Below are positions 8,433 through 20,816 of a DNA stretch of 64,000 nt, piece after piece. Under the pieces are notes generated by a model. It did no database searches and was not told where the DNA came from. It saw nothing but the letters and a program-made list of their open reading frames with translations. Source of the stretch: Ambrosia x helenae (taxonomy: Eukaryota > Streptophyta > Magnoliopsida > Asterales > Asteraceae); assembly GCA_030844895.1 (NCBI GenBank), contig CM061233.1, positions 55,419,453 through 55,483,452 of the forward strand, given 5' to 3'. The stretch's first letter is position 1; each line of letters starts with the position of its first letter. The position numbers and the translations under genes are program-made.

Positions 8433-10487
8433 ACTATCAGCAGAGCTATTACCATCACTTGAATCATCACCTGAACCATCATCATCACCATCATCTTTCT
8501 TCTTAGGAGCATCACCGGCATCCTCTTCCAATTCATCATCATCTTCTTCTTCATCAGATGGTTGAAAATCTACCTGTTCTTCTTCAGGATCTTTATCCTC
8601 TTCTCCAGCTTTCAGTTGTGGAGCTTTTGAGTATAAATCTTTAATCAGATTATTCATGCTCTTGTTCGTTTCTCTCAGATTTTTGTTCTCAAGCCTCAAA
8701 TTAATATATTTTCTCATATTTCTCTGCTCATGTGATAACAACTTCTGATTCTCAGCTTGAAGTTGTTTAATCTTAGCTTGCAAACCTTCTTGATTTTCCT
8801 GTGAAGAGACAACTACATCCAGCATCTTCTTGTCATTCTTCCTCAACTGCTCAATCTCTGCTTGTTGCTGATTAATGATCTTCATCATATCTGCAAACTT
8901 CTGGTTTACTGCATTCATCACATCACTATCTACAGCAACCTTTGGTGTTGAAGCTTCAGCAACTAGAGTCTTTTGTTTCTTTAGCTTTTGTAAGACTCTA
9001 TCTAGAGCAGCATTAAAATCATCAGTTGGCAATTCAGTTTGCTCAGCAGCAGATGATGTTTTCTGTTTCTTTGCCACTGGGGATGTCATAGGAGACTTAG
9101 AGCTTCTTGCTGCAGGCACTTTCTTCCCAGCAATTAGATTCTCAATATCTTTAGCTCTTTTCTGCATCGGCTTTACAATTTTCTCTAGCTTTTCTTTCTT
9201 CTTATATGTAGGCTTTTTCTGTTTCTCTCCCATCTTTGGCGATCCTCCAAAATCTTCAGATCCCAATCCTAAACCTTCATCAATATCATCTAACACAATC
9301 GGACTTTTAATCCTCTGCTCTTCTAAAGATTTGTTTAGAATTTCAGACTCACCAGCCACATTGGCCTTGGGCGTGGTGCTCTTAACAGTCTCATTATCTG
9401 AATCCCATCTCTCTTCAACATGAGTTTCTTCTGAATCCATTGATTCTTCATCCACCAAGTGTGTGCCTTTCTTTGCAACACTCTTTTTCCTTCTAGAAAC
9501 CTTCTTTGATGGTTCTGGATCATCCTCTTTCTCTTTCCCTTTACCTTTGCCACTCTTTGCACAAACATTCACTACTTGCCTTTTTCTTTTTGCATCAGGA
9601 TCAACAGGGCATAAAGGATTGTCTTCATCAGAATCACTGTTAGCATATCCTGGATTAATCAAGTGACCAAACAGGTTCTTCAATGGTGGTCTCTCATTCA
9701 TTGGCACGCCTTTATAAGCCTTCATTCTTACTAACGTATTCAGATTCATGTGATCCTGTACGACTATCTGAGTAGGATCTCTTCTCAAATTCTTGTACTT
9801 ATCATCAAATATCATCTGCAGGAATCTCGGATATAACAAAAACTTCTTATTCTTCAAACCTCTGAGTGGTTCCAATATATGTTCAAGTATCATTCCAGAT
9901 ACATTGAAAGGCTTGTTCAAGATTAAGGCAACCATCAAAGAGCTAATACTTTTTCTCATTACATCATAACCTCCACTCACTGAACCAAACACATGTAACA
10001 TGACGTGAGCAAGGTACTTGAACTGCGGGCATAGCTTTCCTTTGTGTAATGAACCACCAGTAATCGGTCCATTGTACTTCATTCTAAGGAAACACTTTCT
10101 GTGCTCGATCCATGAAAGAACTCTTGGATCATTGTTCCTATCTCTCAGCTTCAATGCCTGTCTGATGTCGTCTTCAGAAATGATCACTAACTCCCCCTGA
10201 ATCATACTAACGATAGCAGATTCGTTGTCCCAGAAATCCATTCTGGCATTCGTCCAGAATTCTTGTTGATGATCTCTGTATATGATGGCAGGAGTAGCGA
10301 TAGTAACGATCACATGGCTTCTCTTCAAGAAATCAACAATACCGGTGAACTCGGTATGTTTCTTCAGATCGCCTAAATAAGCATAGCAATTGTGTGCTTC
10401 TTCAAACGGTAACTCTGCAACTTGTTTCTTCTCAGCTGCCTTTTCTGAAGATCATGCGGGAACATCAGTACTCTGCTGTTCAGACAT
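8433..10487 (-). pseudogene. Copia-A ORF3, N-terminal 685 codons
   Basis: Function unknown; such third ORFs of SIRE-like Copia elements are often called env-like, but I see no signal peptide, membrane helix or glycosylation-rich ectodomain. Numbering from the ATG at 10487: nonsense codon 12 (10454-10452); a conserved region with QEFW at about 75-78, shared in form with ORF3 of Copia-B and Copia-D; basic, nuclear-signal-like clusters at about 299-342 (KRKRQ, RRKK) and about 420-475; a glutamine/leucine-rich coiled coil at about 525-623; then a long acidic tail. A second Met at codon 54 (10328) would bypass the stop. An acceptor-like TTTTGCAG (10495) precedes the ATG. Gypsy-A breaks the frame at 8433; the rest is at 845-623. 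Confidence 0.8.
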
Positions 10488-12696
10488 GATTAGACTGCAA
10501 AACAAATCAAGAAAACACGTTAAAAACGAACAAAATAACGAAAACATGAAATTTTTTATTTTGAAATTCTACATTCGACCATTCGAAGATACGAATGTGA
10601 AAATTGGGGTTCGAATGTGAAAATCAGAAATTAAAATGTACATTCGACCGATTGTTCAACTTTCGACGGTTTGAATATCTACATTCGACCAAAAAGCCAC
10701 CTTCGACCGTTTAGAATTGGGCGAATGAAACCGTTCATCTTCTCAAATTGCAGATTTTGATTCAGGTTGTTTTAACATGCCATTTTGATTTGAAAAGCAA
10801 CTAACATGGCCGATGACTTTTCCCAATCATCAATTTTAACTATTAAACAGTGTTTATGTGTTTTAACCTAAAATCTAGGGTTTGATATTTTTAAATGATC
10901 AATTGATTAATCTGAGATGTTAAAACCCTTGATTTTTGTTTATTCTCCCCCTAAAACACTTAAACACTAAAACCTTAACAAGAATTGTCATTATTATTGG
11001 TCTGGAAACACAGTTTGATCCATGTTTGTGTTCGAACAAAGAAACAACGATTCTGTCGTTGTTAATGGAAGATTACCTGCAAATAATATGTTGAAATGAT
11101 TAGCAAAACACGTAGATTACAATATCAGATTTTTAAAACACGAGCAACAAGGTTCCTTAATCTCAGAAATTTAAAAAATTTTCGAATAAGAAGTCGAATG
11201 TGCAGATCAGGCTTATATAGGCTCCACATTTGACCAAACGACTAGGGCGAATGTGAAAATTCGTCCACCTTAGACCCTATTTAAAGGTTCGAATGTAGAC
11301 AAATGGTTCGAATGTGAAAATAACATAAGAACACTCACATTCGACCGTTTGAAAGGTTTGAATAAGCAGAAAAAATTCTACATTCGACCCATCGAAGGGG
11401 CGAATGAAAATTGGAATTTTTGAAGTTTTTACCAAATCTCAAAATCGAGTCCCGTTCAATATGTTTCTCGACTTTTAAGCATCTGACATTCATTATTTCA
11501 TATTTCAAGATGACAAAACTCAAATGGTCTATCAAGCTTTAGATAATCACCATCAACCACCATCAGTTATCAAAAATAAGATAGAAATGTAAAATCTTTT
11601 GGATTTTCTAAAATTTTTGTTAAAACACACCTAAAATCATTTTGAGTTTTGTATTTTTGACGAGAAATGTAAAATGCAAAAATGTAAAGATAAAGCAGTA
11701 AATGTTTTGTGATTTCCGGTAAGAAGATCATATCAATTTTTGAGAAATCTGATTACACCGTTGATCTTTTGATTTATTATCATTAAAGACAATGTGTGAT
11801 CTGGCAACTACTGATATTGTCATCCACATAAGCTCACATGCAGACTGTTGTGCAGTGCTTTAGACTGATACTATTATTTATTGTATAAACTCAATTGTCT
11901 GTGCTTCCCACGCACACGACATACTCCCGCATCAAGAAGTAAATGCACAAAGACTCATTGTAACATGTGATTATGCTTTCGTCATCTGTAATTTACAAGG
12001 TATGAGGCACAGAGGTATACAAGTCAGCAAATCAATGCAACAAAGTAACTTGTGCACTCTACCAGGTTGAGGGCTAATATCAATCATGATTTGCATCAAT
12101 GATTGGATACAATGTAATAGATAATCTTTGATTATCGTCATACATGAAAAGTTCCTCAATTCGGTAACTTTAGGATTTGGCTTTATAGCTCTTTTATAAA
12201 GACACCCTGTCTGATCTAGGTCCGTAATGACTTACAGCAGAAGATCAGAGAGGCTATCCCCAGATAACTAATAACATAACGACCCGAAACCTCCGAATTT
12301 TGTACAAATACCCTATCAAACGAAATTACGGTACTAAGACCATATGCCCATGAGGAGTTCATCCACACAACAATTCATTTGATATGTATGTATCAGGCAC
12401 GCAGTAATAGGTCTACGAAGCCTATAAACACATCACACAGACTCGGACACACTCCTTATATTGCATTACATTTCTTTAGCATGTGTCAGATCCCCACTGA
12501 TGTACTATCATTTCCCCTTTTTCTCCTGGAAATCATTTTGGGTTTTTCTAATTTTTATGGGTTTTTGAATTTTTCAATGTTTTTGGTTTTTATAAAAATA
12601 AATTCTACCTAAAAATGTAAAACATATTTTTGGATTTTTGTATTTTTCTGAAAAGCAATAAAAACTAAACTAAAAATCGATAAACTGAGGTGGTGA
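10488..12696 (-). promoter_or_regulatory. Copia-A pol-ORF3 spacer with its own promoter-like cassette
   Basis: No coding frame of note. On the minus strand it contains, in order: an upstream word cluster (11405-11230, TTCGACC/GGTTCGAATG), a TATA box (11219-11213), a further word, a donor-like CAG|GTAATC (intron start at 11076), a second word cluster (10735-10568) and the acceptor TTTTGCAG at 10495, eight bases before the ORF3 ATG. That order copies the LTR plus leader of the same element. I read it as an internal promoter and spliced leader for ORF3. In 11430-12696 I see nothing recognisable beyond AT-rich sequence. Confidence 0.6.
11213..11219 (-). promoter_or_regulatory. TATA box of the presumed ORF3 promoter (Copia-A)
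   Basis: Minus-strand CCTATATAAGCC with GC-flanked ends, about 730 nt upstream of the ORF3 ATG (about 150 nt after removing the predicted intron 11076-10495). TCGA words stand on both sides, as around the TATA-like box in the LTR. Confidence 0.55.
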
Positions 12697-15600
12697 TCAG
12701 TCTTGTTTTTCTTTTATACCGTTTGCTTTTAAAAGATATTCAAATCTTGATTTATCAAAAGCTTTGGTAAAAAGATCTGCACGTTGATAGTCAGTGTGGA
12801 TTTTGACCATATCGATCAACTCTTTTACGTAACAATCACGGATAAAAGGATATTTGATCCGGATATGTTTAGCTTTCAAGTGATTTACTAAGTCTTTTGT
12901 TAATGCAATTGCGGCTTCATTATCACAGTAAATAGGGGTTTTAAGAAATTGCAAACCGTAGTCCACCATCTGTTGTTGTATCCAAAGAACTTGTGAGCAG
13001 CAACTTGATGCTGAGACGTATTCTGCTTCACATGTGGATAAGGCAACTGCGGTCTGTTTCTTGCATTGCCAGGTCACGAGCCTGCTCCCCATAAACTGGC
13101 ATCCAGCCGTTGTGGATTTGTTGTCTTTGTCACAGCCACCCCAATCTGCATCACTAAAAGCGATTAGGTCAAAATTATCATCATTAGGGTACCAAAGTCG
13201 TCTCGACAGATAACCCTTCAGATATCTAAGGATACGTTTGACAGCTGCAAGATGACTCTGTTTTGGCTTCGACTGATAACGTGCACAGAGACATGTGGCA
13301 AACATTATATCTGGTCTGGAGGCGGTGAGGTACATCAGAGATCCGACGATTGCTCTGTATGTAAAAGGATCAGTTAGCTCCCCCTTAGCGTCAACACCAA
13401 TCCCATGATTAGGTTGTATTGGGGTATCCATCGGCTTTGAATCATCCATCTGGAATCAGCTCAAGACTTCAGAAACATATTTCGTCTGGTGAATAAAGAT
13501 CCTCGTTGGTCTTTGTTCCACCTGCAAGCCTAGGAAAAACTGCATCTCTCCCATCGCACTCATTTCGAACTTTTCCTGCATAACACGTTCAAATTCTCTG
13601 CACAAAAGTTCGTTAGTAGAACCAAAAATAATGTCATCAACATAAATCTGCACTAGAAGCAAGTCATCCCCTGTTCATTTTGTGAACAGTGTGCAATATA
13701 CCAAACCTTGTTTAAATCCTTTTGTCAGAAGATACGTGCTCAGCTCCTCATACCATTGCCTTGGAGCCTGGTGCAACCCGTAAAGAGCTTTGTTTAGAAC
13801 GTAGACCTTATCCCGGTGAATAGGATCTTCAAAGCCTGGTGGTTGACATACGTAAACTTCCTCCTTGACCACACCGTAAAGAAACACGCTTTTGACGTCC
13901 ATTTGATACACCTTAAATTTCTTATACGATGCAAATGCCAGAAACATTCGGATAGCTTCTAAGCGTGCAACCGGTGCATAAATCTCGTTGTAATCAATTC
14001 CCTCAACTTGATGAAAGCCTTGTACGACCAATCGAGCTTTTTTCCTAACAATCACTCCTCTGTCATCTTTCTTACACTTGAACACCCATTTCGTTCCTAT
14101 CTTTTTCCGTCCTGGGGGTAAATCTGTCAGTGTCCACACTCCGAGTTTCTGAAACTGTAATAACTCCTCCTGCATAGCCTCTACCCAAGCGTCATCCAAA
14201 AGAGCATCCTTGTAAGTCCGCGGCTCGACCTGTGAAACATAACAAGCAAAAGACCAGTCATTTTGAAAACCTGATTTTTGAATTTTGGCATATAAAGCAA
14301 GAGCGCCAAGGTTTTCTGTTGAGTTTTTATTCCTCAGTTGACCTCTTGTCATCACACTGCTACCAGGATCACCAATAACCTGCTCGATCGGTGAATCTGA
14401 TGTATCTGAGATTCCGGATAATCAGGTACTTGCACTCCCGTCTGAGTAGTTAAGTTCTCTGTTGAATCCAGATCATTACCCAAATTTGATGATGAAGCAA
14501 CATTAGGATTTGGGTTCACTGTTGGTGTCTTTGTAGCAATATCTGGAACAGCTTCACTTGTAACATCATCATCATCTTCAGATTCTGATGAATTAACAGT
14601 TGTGGAAGCTTCCTGAAATACCTCCTCTTCAGCTGCAGGAGCGTTGGTATCATTAGAAGCTGTTTGGGGGTTTACGGTGATCGGACGCACCAAAGGTGAT
14701 GTCACTGCATTTTCGACCTCATAATATAATCACAGTACAACTTCTTCAACCAAGCTATCTAGATTGAATGATTCAAAGAAATCCTTGTAATCAAACATCC
14801 AGTCTGGACCGCTACCCTGTACATTCTGAGTATATCTTTGAACTTCAACATTAGCCCACTCCTCGACCTGACGAGTTCGTTTGTTGAATACCCGTTTGAG
14901 AGGGGTTGCATATCCAACAAAGAATCCTTCTTCAGCCTTTGGTGCGAACTTCTCAGATGAATTAAGCATTGTACATGGAGCTCCAAACGGTTCTAGATAC
15001 TCTAAGTTCGGCTTTAGTCGATTCAACAGCTCATAAGAAGTTTTGCCAAACTTCTTCACCGTTAAAACACGATTAAGATTATAACAAGCTGCGTAAATTG
15101 CTTCGTTCCAGAACATTACTGGAAGATTGGAGTCCGCAAGTATTGTTCTTGCCGTTTCAATTAGAGTCCTGTTTTTGTGTTCTGTGACACCGTTCTGTTG
15201 AGGGGTATACGGAGCACTGTATTCATGATGAATTCCTTTGTTTTCACAAAGAGCTTCCATCTGTGCATTCTTAAACTCCATCCCATTATCACTCGTAATT
15301 CTCTTGATCTTGAGACCATAGACATTTTCCAATTGAGTGAACAGAACTTTCAAATTATCAAATGTGTCGCTCTTATGATGCAGGCACATAACCCTTGAAA
15401 ATCTGGAATAGTCATCTGTAACCACACGACAGTACAATTCACTAGCATGACTTTTACGCTTGACCGGTCCCGAACAAATCCATGTGCGAACGCTCAAGTG
15501 GTAGTTCAACGGAATTGACTTTCTTTGGCTTATGGGATTGCTTGTGCTGCTTACCTTTCTTACAACTCACACACTTGTCATTTAAATGAAAATGTTTAAC

Positions 15601-16128
15601 ATTCACGCCTGTGACAAGTTCATTCTTCATCAATTGATTCATCTTTCGAAGGTGAATGTGTCCCATCTTCCTATACAACATGATTGATTCTTTTTCAGTA
15701 GCCTTGGAGAGAAAACACGTGACTTGGCCTTGTGTAGTCATAGCTTTTGACATGTCAAGAATGTACAAATTATTTATTCTCGGTGCCTTTAACATCACCC
15801 ACTCTTTTGGTAAAACGAATCCCGGCTTCAGTATATAGCAAGATTTGTCATTAAAGAATACTGAAAACTGCTTATCACATATCTGACTGACACTGAGCAG
15901 ATTATAATCAATTTGCTTCACGTACGAAATCTTCTCAAAACTAACTATCCCATTACTTACACTACCCTCCATGGTAATGTATCCACCCTTGTTTCCAGCA
16001 AACGGTACATAACCTCCATTAATATTTCTGATATCGAACAGTAGCGATAGATCCCCTGTCATATCACCAGAAACTCCATTGTCAACAATCCAAAGACTGC
16101 TCACAGGGCCAGCTGAAGCTCCCTGCAC
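12697..16128 (-). pseudogene. pol: Copia-A pol: protease, integrase, reverse transcriptase, RNase H
   Basis: Minus-strand order is protease, GAG-pre-integrase/HHCC zinc region, integrase core, variable linker, RT, RNase H, the Copia order. The protease motif reads WIVDNGVSG where the family has DSG: the catalytic serine position is Asn. The HHCC region ends CVSCKKGKQH; integrase has ITSDNGMEF and the glutamate region with PQQNGV; RT has YVDDIIFGS; RNase H has SDADWGGC, CEAEY and DNEAA. A frameshift lies at about 15454-15509, stops or frame breaks at about 14730, 14352, 13675, 13456 and 13449. Closely related to Copia-C. Not functional. Confidence 0.9.
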
Positions 16129-16139
16129 ATATCAAGTAA

Positions 16140-19100
16140 AAGATTAGATTTTTCGGGGGACCCAAGCCTGCTTGGTCTTGGGTCTTTGAACTTTGAGTTT
16201 CAAAGATTCTTTCTCACAGACAGATTGATATGAATTGATCTGTTTCTGATCAATCAAATCTTTTTCAGTTTCAGTTTTCACATTTTCATTCACTTGTGAA
16301 GATGAAGCACCTTGAGAACCCTTTGGTGACCAATACTATTCCGAACGTTTCAAAATTCGAATTTGAGATTTTGGGGTCTCAACCGGTTTCTTTACTTCGT
16401 CCTTGAATGAAACTTTTTTGGTTACCTTCTCTGATTTAACAGAGACAGGTCCAACTGTTGGTTTGACTGCAGATTTTACAGGAAGCTTTTTTTTTGTCAA
16501 CAGTTGTGTTCACCATCGGTTTCTTAAGGGGTTTTTTCAATTGCTATCCGGTTACGACGATCATATGTCATCGGACGAGTTTCCCTCTTTTGAAAATATC
16601 TGTTTTGATTATAAAAAGGTGCAGGTTGAGGTACAAGTCGTCTTTGTGGATAACAATGATTATCGACTGGACTCTGATATGTTTGCTTCATTTCCACCTC
16701 GTGCCTTTTGTGCCTAAAATACGGGCAGTGAGCAAGTAAATGCCCTCTCTCCCCGCATTTATAACACGCACGGTATTCCTCAAAGTTATTCTTGGCATTT
16801 GACTTAGCATATGTAGTGATAAGATATTGATCATCCACACACTTCCTTCTAAGACTCTCAAGAGCTGGGTCCTTGGAGTAAGTCGGCTTAAGAAAACTAT
16901 TAGCCTTATTCTTTGGCTTGATTAATTCTATAACATGAACTTTCGGTTCTTTCGGAATATCCAAGTAAATTCTTTCTAAAACCTCTGGAGGTACATCATT
17001 TGTTCGCTCATGCTTGGGGAACCAAATCGTACTCTCCTGCCAAATCTTCTCAATCTTTGAATAATTGGCAAATTTGATTGGATATTCCTCGTTAGACATT
17101 ATCTTATCGGATCCAATCATCCGATAGAAAATCTTGACGGGTTTGTCACTTTGATTGTTCTTTTCAACAGGCTTAACCGATTGATTCGCTCAATGAGCGT
17201 TAGCCATGGGATGCACAATCTGAGATGGTGACACCGGTTCATTTGTAATTATGTGATTTTCAATAGGAATATCACACACCTTCTCAGATTTGTCATCCTC
17301 AGAGTCGGAATCATCAGTTATAGCAACTACACCTTCATTGTTTAGTCCCAAGATTGGTCGAACATCAGAATTTGAGTCTCCCACACTTGAAGTGTTTGAC
17401 TCATCATCTGATGTCGAATCAGACTTAACTGAGCTTTCCGGTGTTATTGAATGTAGAGTATGGTTTTCAAATAACACTGGAGATGGGACGGCCTTGTAGT
17501 TTGCACTACTAGATTGTGAAGGCTCCTCTATGATATGATCAACAACATAAGCAATATGCTTATAACTCTCAAGTTTCTTATTCACTTTTTCTACAAAGCA
17601 CTTGATGGTAGCCATTTCAAGTTTTGTATTTTCTAAATCATTGATGTAGTTGTTAATGGCTAGTTGTTTCAAGGATAAAGTCTTTTTGAATTCTGAAATA
17701 TCTTTCTTGTAACCATCAAGCACTCTGTTAAATTCACGTGCTTCTTTCTGATACGATTGATAATTGATCATAGCACTCTCAAGATGAACCTTGAGTTGCT
17801 TATTATCCTCTGTCAATCGATCACATGCACCACAATACTTCTCACTATTCATATCAAGATTAGATTCAGAACTTACCTGCTTTGGAGGCTCTGTCATCGC
17901 CATCAGTACAAAGTGTGCTTCCTTACCAGCGAAAAACTTTGAATAATCAATTCTGGTACAAGCATCATCCACCATGCATGATTTGCGGGTCATTAGAAAA
18001 TCAGCTTCAGCAAGCAATTGGTCGATATCATCATCCAGTGAGTTAACACTAGCTTCAGAATCAGACTCACTCTCCACATCAGAATAAGCTGAATCATACT
18101 GTTCTGGCACATCAGTAATAGAGTCAAGAATCAAACCCGACTTCTTCTCTCCACAATCATCACTTTCTTCACTCAACTCCTCGATTTTCACCTTAGACAT
18201 CTTCTCAGTCACTATCTCTTCTTTAACACATACCGGCTCATCCAAGTCCATTTTCTGAGCAACACATGCCACATTACCAGTGGTAATCTCCTCAACACCC
18301 CAACTGCATACCCGTCCAATCAAATCCCTCATCTTTCTGTATCACCAAGGCCTGGTTTTGGTTATCTGATTGGGTTTGTGTGTTTGGTGTAGAAATAGGA
18401 ATGATTGTTCGGTTTGGATTTTGTGATGTTTGGTTTTGGTTCTGGTTTTGTGTAGTGGTTTGTCTAACAGTGTTGTTTTGTGAAGTGTTTTGGCGGTTTT
18501 GGTAGTTGGTATTTTGTGGTTGAAAGCTTGAAATATTTGGACTTTGGTAAGATACCTGATTTTGGGTTTGACGGTTTTGGTAGTTGGTGTTGAAAGGATT
18601 TCTGTTGCCCTGCTGTGCTGGCTGTGTACATTCCCTCTTGAAGTGACCTTTCCCACCACAACTGAAACATGTCACTTTGGCTTTGTTGAAGCCATATATG
18701 GTGTTTGGTGAAGTAGAAAGATCAGTTCTTCCAGTCTTCTCAATGAATTCAGTAGCTCTCCTCATAACACTAGCAAATGCCCACTGGATATCAATGAGCT
18801 CCATCTCTTCTTTGTCAATTTGTGCGTAGTCTTCACTGGTTAAGTTGTTGTTACCAATTTGACTAGCAAGCAGCCCGTTATAAGAAACTACCATAGCTGA
18901 CACCAATGCTACATATTGCTGTGCAATCTCAACAGTAACATTGTTCAAGTTCGAGGTCTCCAGCACAATTGGGCTCTGATTAGATTAAGTTTGGTTTATT
19001 TGTGTTTGATTCATTTGAGGAATATAAGATTGTTTTTGAGGTTGGTTTAAGCTTGCAGAATAACAAGCTGCTTGTTGCATTGGTGAAAATCGTGGGATAA

Positions 19101-20211
19101 AAGTTGTAGTAGGATATGATGGTGGGGTATAAGATGAAGTTTGAGCAAGGTAATTGATAGGTGTTTTGGATGGTTCAACATGGTTAGAAACGCACGCAAT
19201 GTGTGGAGCAACATTTGAACTAGAACTTGAACTAGCAAGAGATGAAGATGCACTACCATGATATAACTCCGGATTCTGAGGAACTTGAGCCCTTTTCGCC
19301 TTCCTCTTTTCTTCCATCTCTTTATTCTCAAGTTTCTGGATAAACTCGTTGATGGTCCAGTATTGGTACGCATCTTTTTCCTTGAGTACCTCGATGTGTT
19401 GATTCCAGTATGGTGGCAACGCATCAGCAAACTTGTCCACCAGCTCAGACATTGGTATGTTAATCTCATAGCTTGAAAGCTCAGTCAATAAATGACAATA
19501 CCTTGGAATCAACTCCTTCAACATCTCATTGCCCATATAGCTGAAGTTTTCAAACTCTTTTCTTAATTCCTCCATTCTCAACTTCCTCGTCTTCTCATTC
19601 CCATCATGACGATTTCTTAACATGTCCCACAACTGTTTAGAAGTAGTGCAAGACCCAAACTGATGTAAGAGATCAGTATTAATGGCCTGGGACAGTTGGG
19701 AAAACGACTTCTTTTCCACTGCAAATTTCTTTTTCTCATCCTCAGCAAGACTTTCCAACGGAATCGGCTCACCCGTGTTCTCCAAGATTGGAGCAACATA
19801 GCCCTTAGCAATCATTTGCCAAGCTTCCGTTCCTTCTAATCCCATTCCCTCAAGATGAATCTTGAACTTAGTCTTCCATGTGTTGTAGTCTACCATTTCC
19901 ATCAACTTTGGTGGACGGCTTCCACTACCCGAAGATAAGTCTTGAATAAGAGTCGAAATCGCGTTGGTAGTCTGAGAGTGTACCGCCGCTGCTGCTACTA
20001 CCCAATAATCAGCCATTGGTTGTGGTTGTGGTTGTGCAACTTGTTGGGGCATAGAACTAGTCATCGCCATATAGTTAATCGGTTGGGATGGTTGACTAGA
20101 CTTTTGAGCAGCTACTGACCAAGGATCCATGGTTGTCTGCTGTTGTGGTGTTGTATTAAGTCGTGGTGTTGTAGGAAAATTCCACATATCGCTCTGAAAA
20201 TGATTAAACAC
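16140..20211 (-). pseudogene. gag: Copia-A gag, two zinc knuckles and long coiled-coil extension
   Basis: From the Met at 20211: capsid region (to about 18985), a stop, then CCHC knuckle 1, CFSCGGKGHFKREC (about 18670-18630), followed by an Asn/Gln-rich stretch. A frameshift near 18300 leads into an acidic, coiled-coil extension (18332-17190) and, after another break, CCHC knuckle 2, CYKCGERGHLLAHC (about 16780-16735). The large two-knuckle gag is typical of SIRE-like elements. 16140-16520 is degenerate linker towards protease. Copia-C gag aligns along the whole length. Confidence 0.85.
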
Positions 20212-20800
20212 GAAACAATTCGAAAAATTTTATAACAGTTTCTACGTTCGACCCTTTTGAACGATCGAGTGGTCGAATGTGAAAATTAGTCCACGTTCGA
20301 CCGTTTGATAAAGTTCGAATGTAGAAAAGAACAAACTCAGTTCACTTTCGACCGTTTAAACCCGCGTTCGACCACTCGATTGGTCGAATGTACCTAATAA
20401 GGTCGAATGAACAATAACACACTAAAACTTTCTAGGTTCGACCAAATAACACTCCACGTTCGGATAAATAATCCTTGGTTCGACCAAAAACCCTCACTTT
20501 CGACCAAATCTCCCTAGGTTCGACCCATCATTTTGAAAAACGGTTATACTTTGAAAATCAGTTATTTTGATCAAAAATTTTCAAATGTTGATGAAATTTG
20601 ATGATTTTATGCAGGTTTTGCTTCGGTTTGGATTTGGAACAAGTTTAACAAAGAGAATTTTGAGTTTTATCCATGAAAACAAGTTCAAATCAATCAATTT
20701 AACACCAAATTCAATTTATCAATGAAAAACAGAAAGCTTTTACCAAAATTGGGTCCAAATCAGCTGTAATATTATCAATTTGTGGTTGTTTGATCCAAAT
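20212..20800 (-). promoter_or_regulatory. Copia-A leader with TTCGACC word cluster
   Basis: Between primer-binding site and gag. In 20240-20525 I count 14 TCGA tetranucleotides, nearly all inside GTTCGACC, CTTTCGACC or GGTCGAATG words in both orientations, spaced about 15-30 bp. Chance expectation for one tetranucleotide in this length is about one. Confidence 0.85.
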
Positions 20801-20813
20801 GGCTCTGATACCA
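20801..20813 (-). other. Primer-binding site (Copia-A)
   Basis: Reverse complement of TGGTATCAGAGCC, separated from the LTR end at 20817 by AAG on the element strand. Copia-C has the same TACA-AAG-PBS spacing. Confidence 0.95.
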
Positions 20814-20816
20814 CTT

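Noticed and set aside
8875..9423. 182-codon plus-strand frame
   Set aside because: Antisense shadow of the Lys-rich and coiled-coil regions of Copia-A ORF3.
8433..10487. ORF3 as a retroviral-type envelope protein
   Set aside because: No signal peptide, membrane helix or Cys-rich ectodomain; basic, coiled-coil and acidic regions fit a nuclear or nucleic-acid-associated protein better. The env-like label is only positional.
12379..12612. 77-codon plus-strand frame in the Copia-A spacer
   Set aside because: Phe/Leu-rich translation of T-rich sequence without start context or relatives that I recognise.
20240..20525. CRISPR array or tandem satellite
   Set aside because: Words are short, occur in both orientations and at uneven spacing, and the sequence between them is unrelated; the setting is a plant retrotransposon leader.
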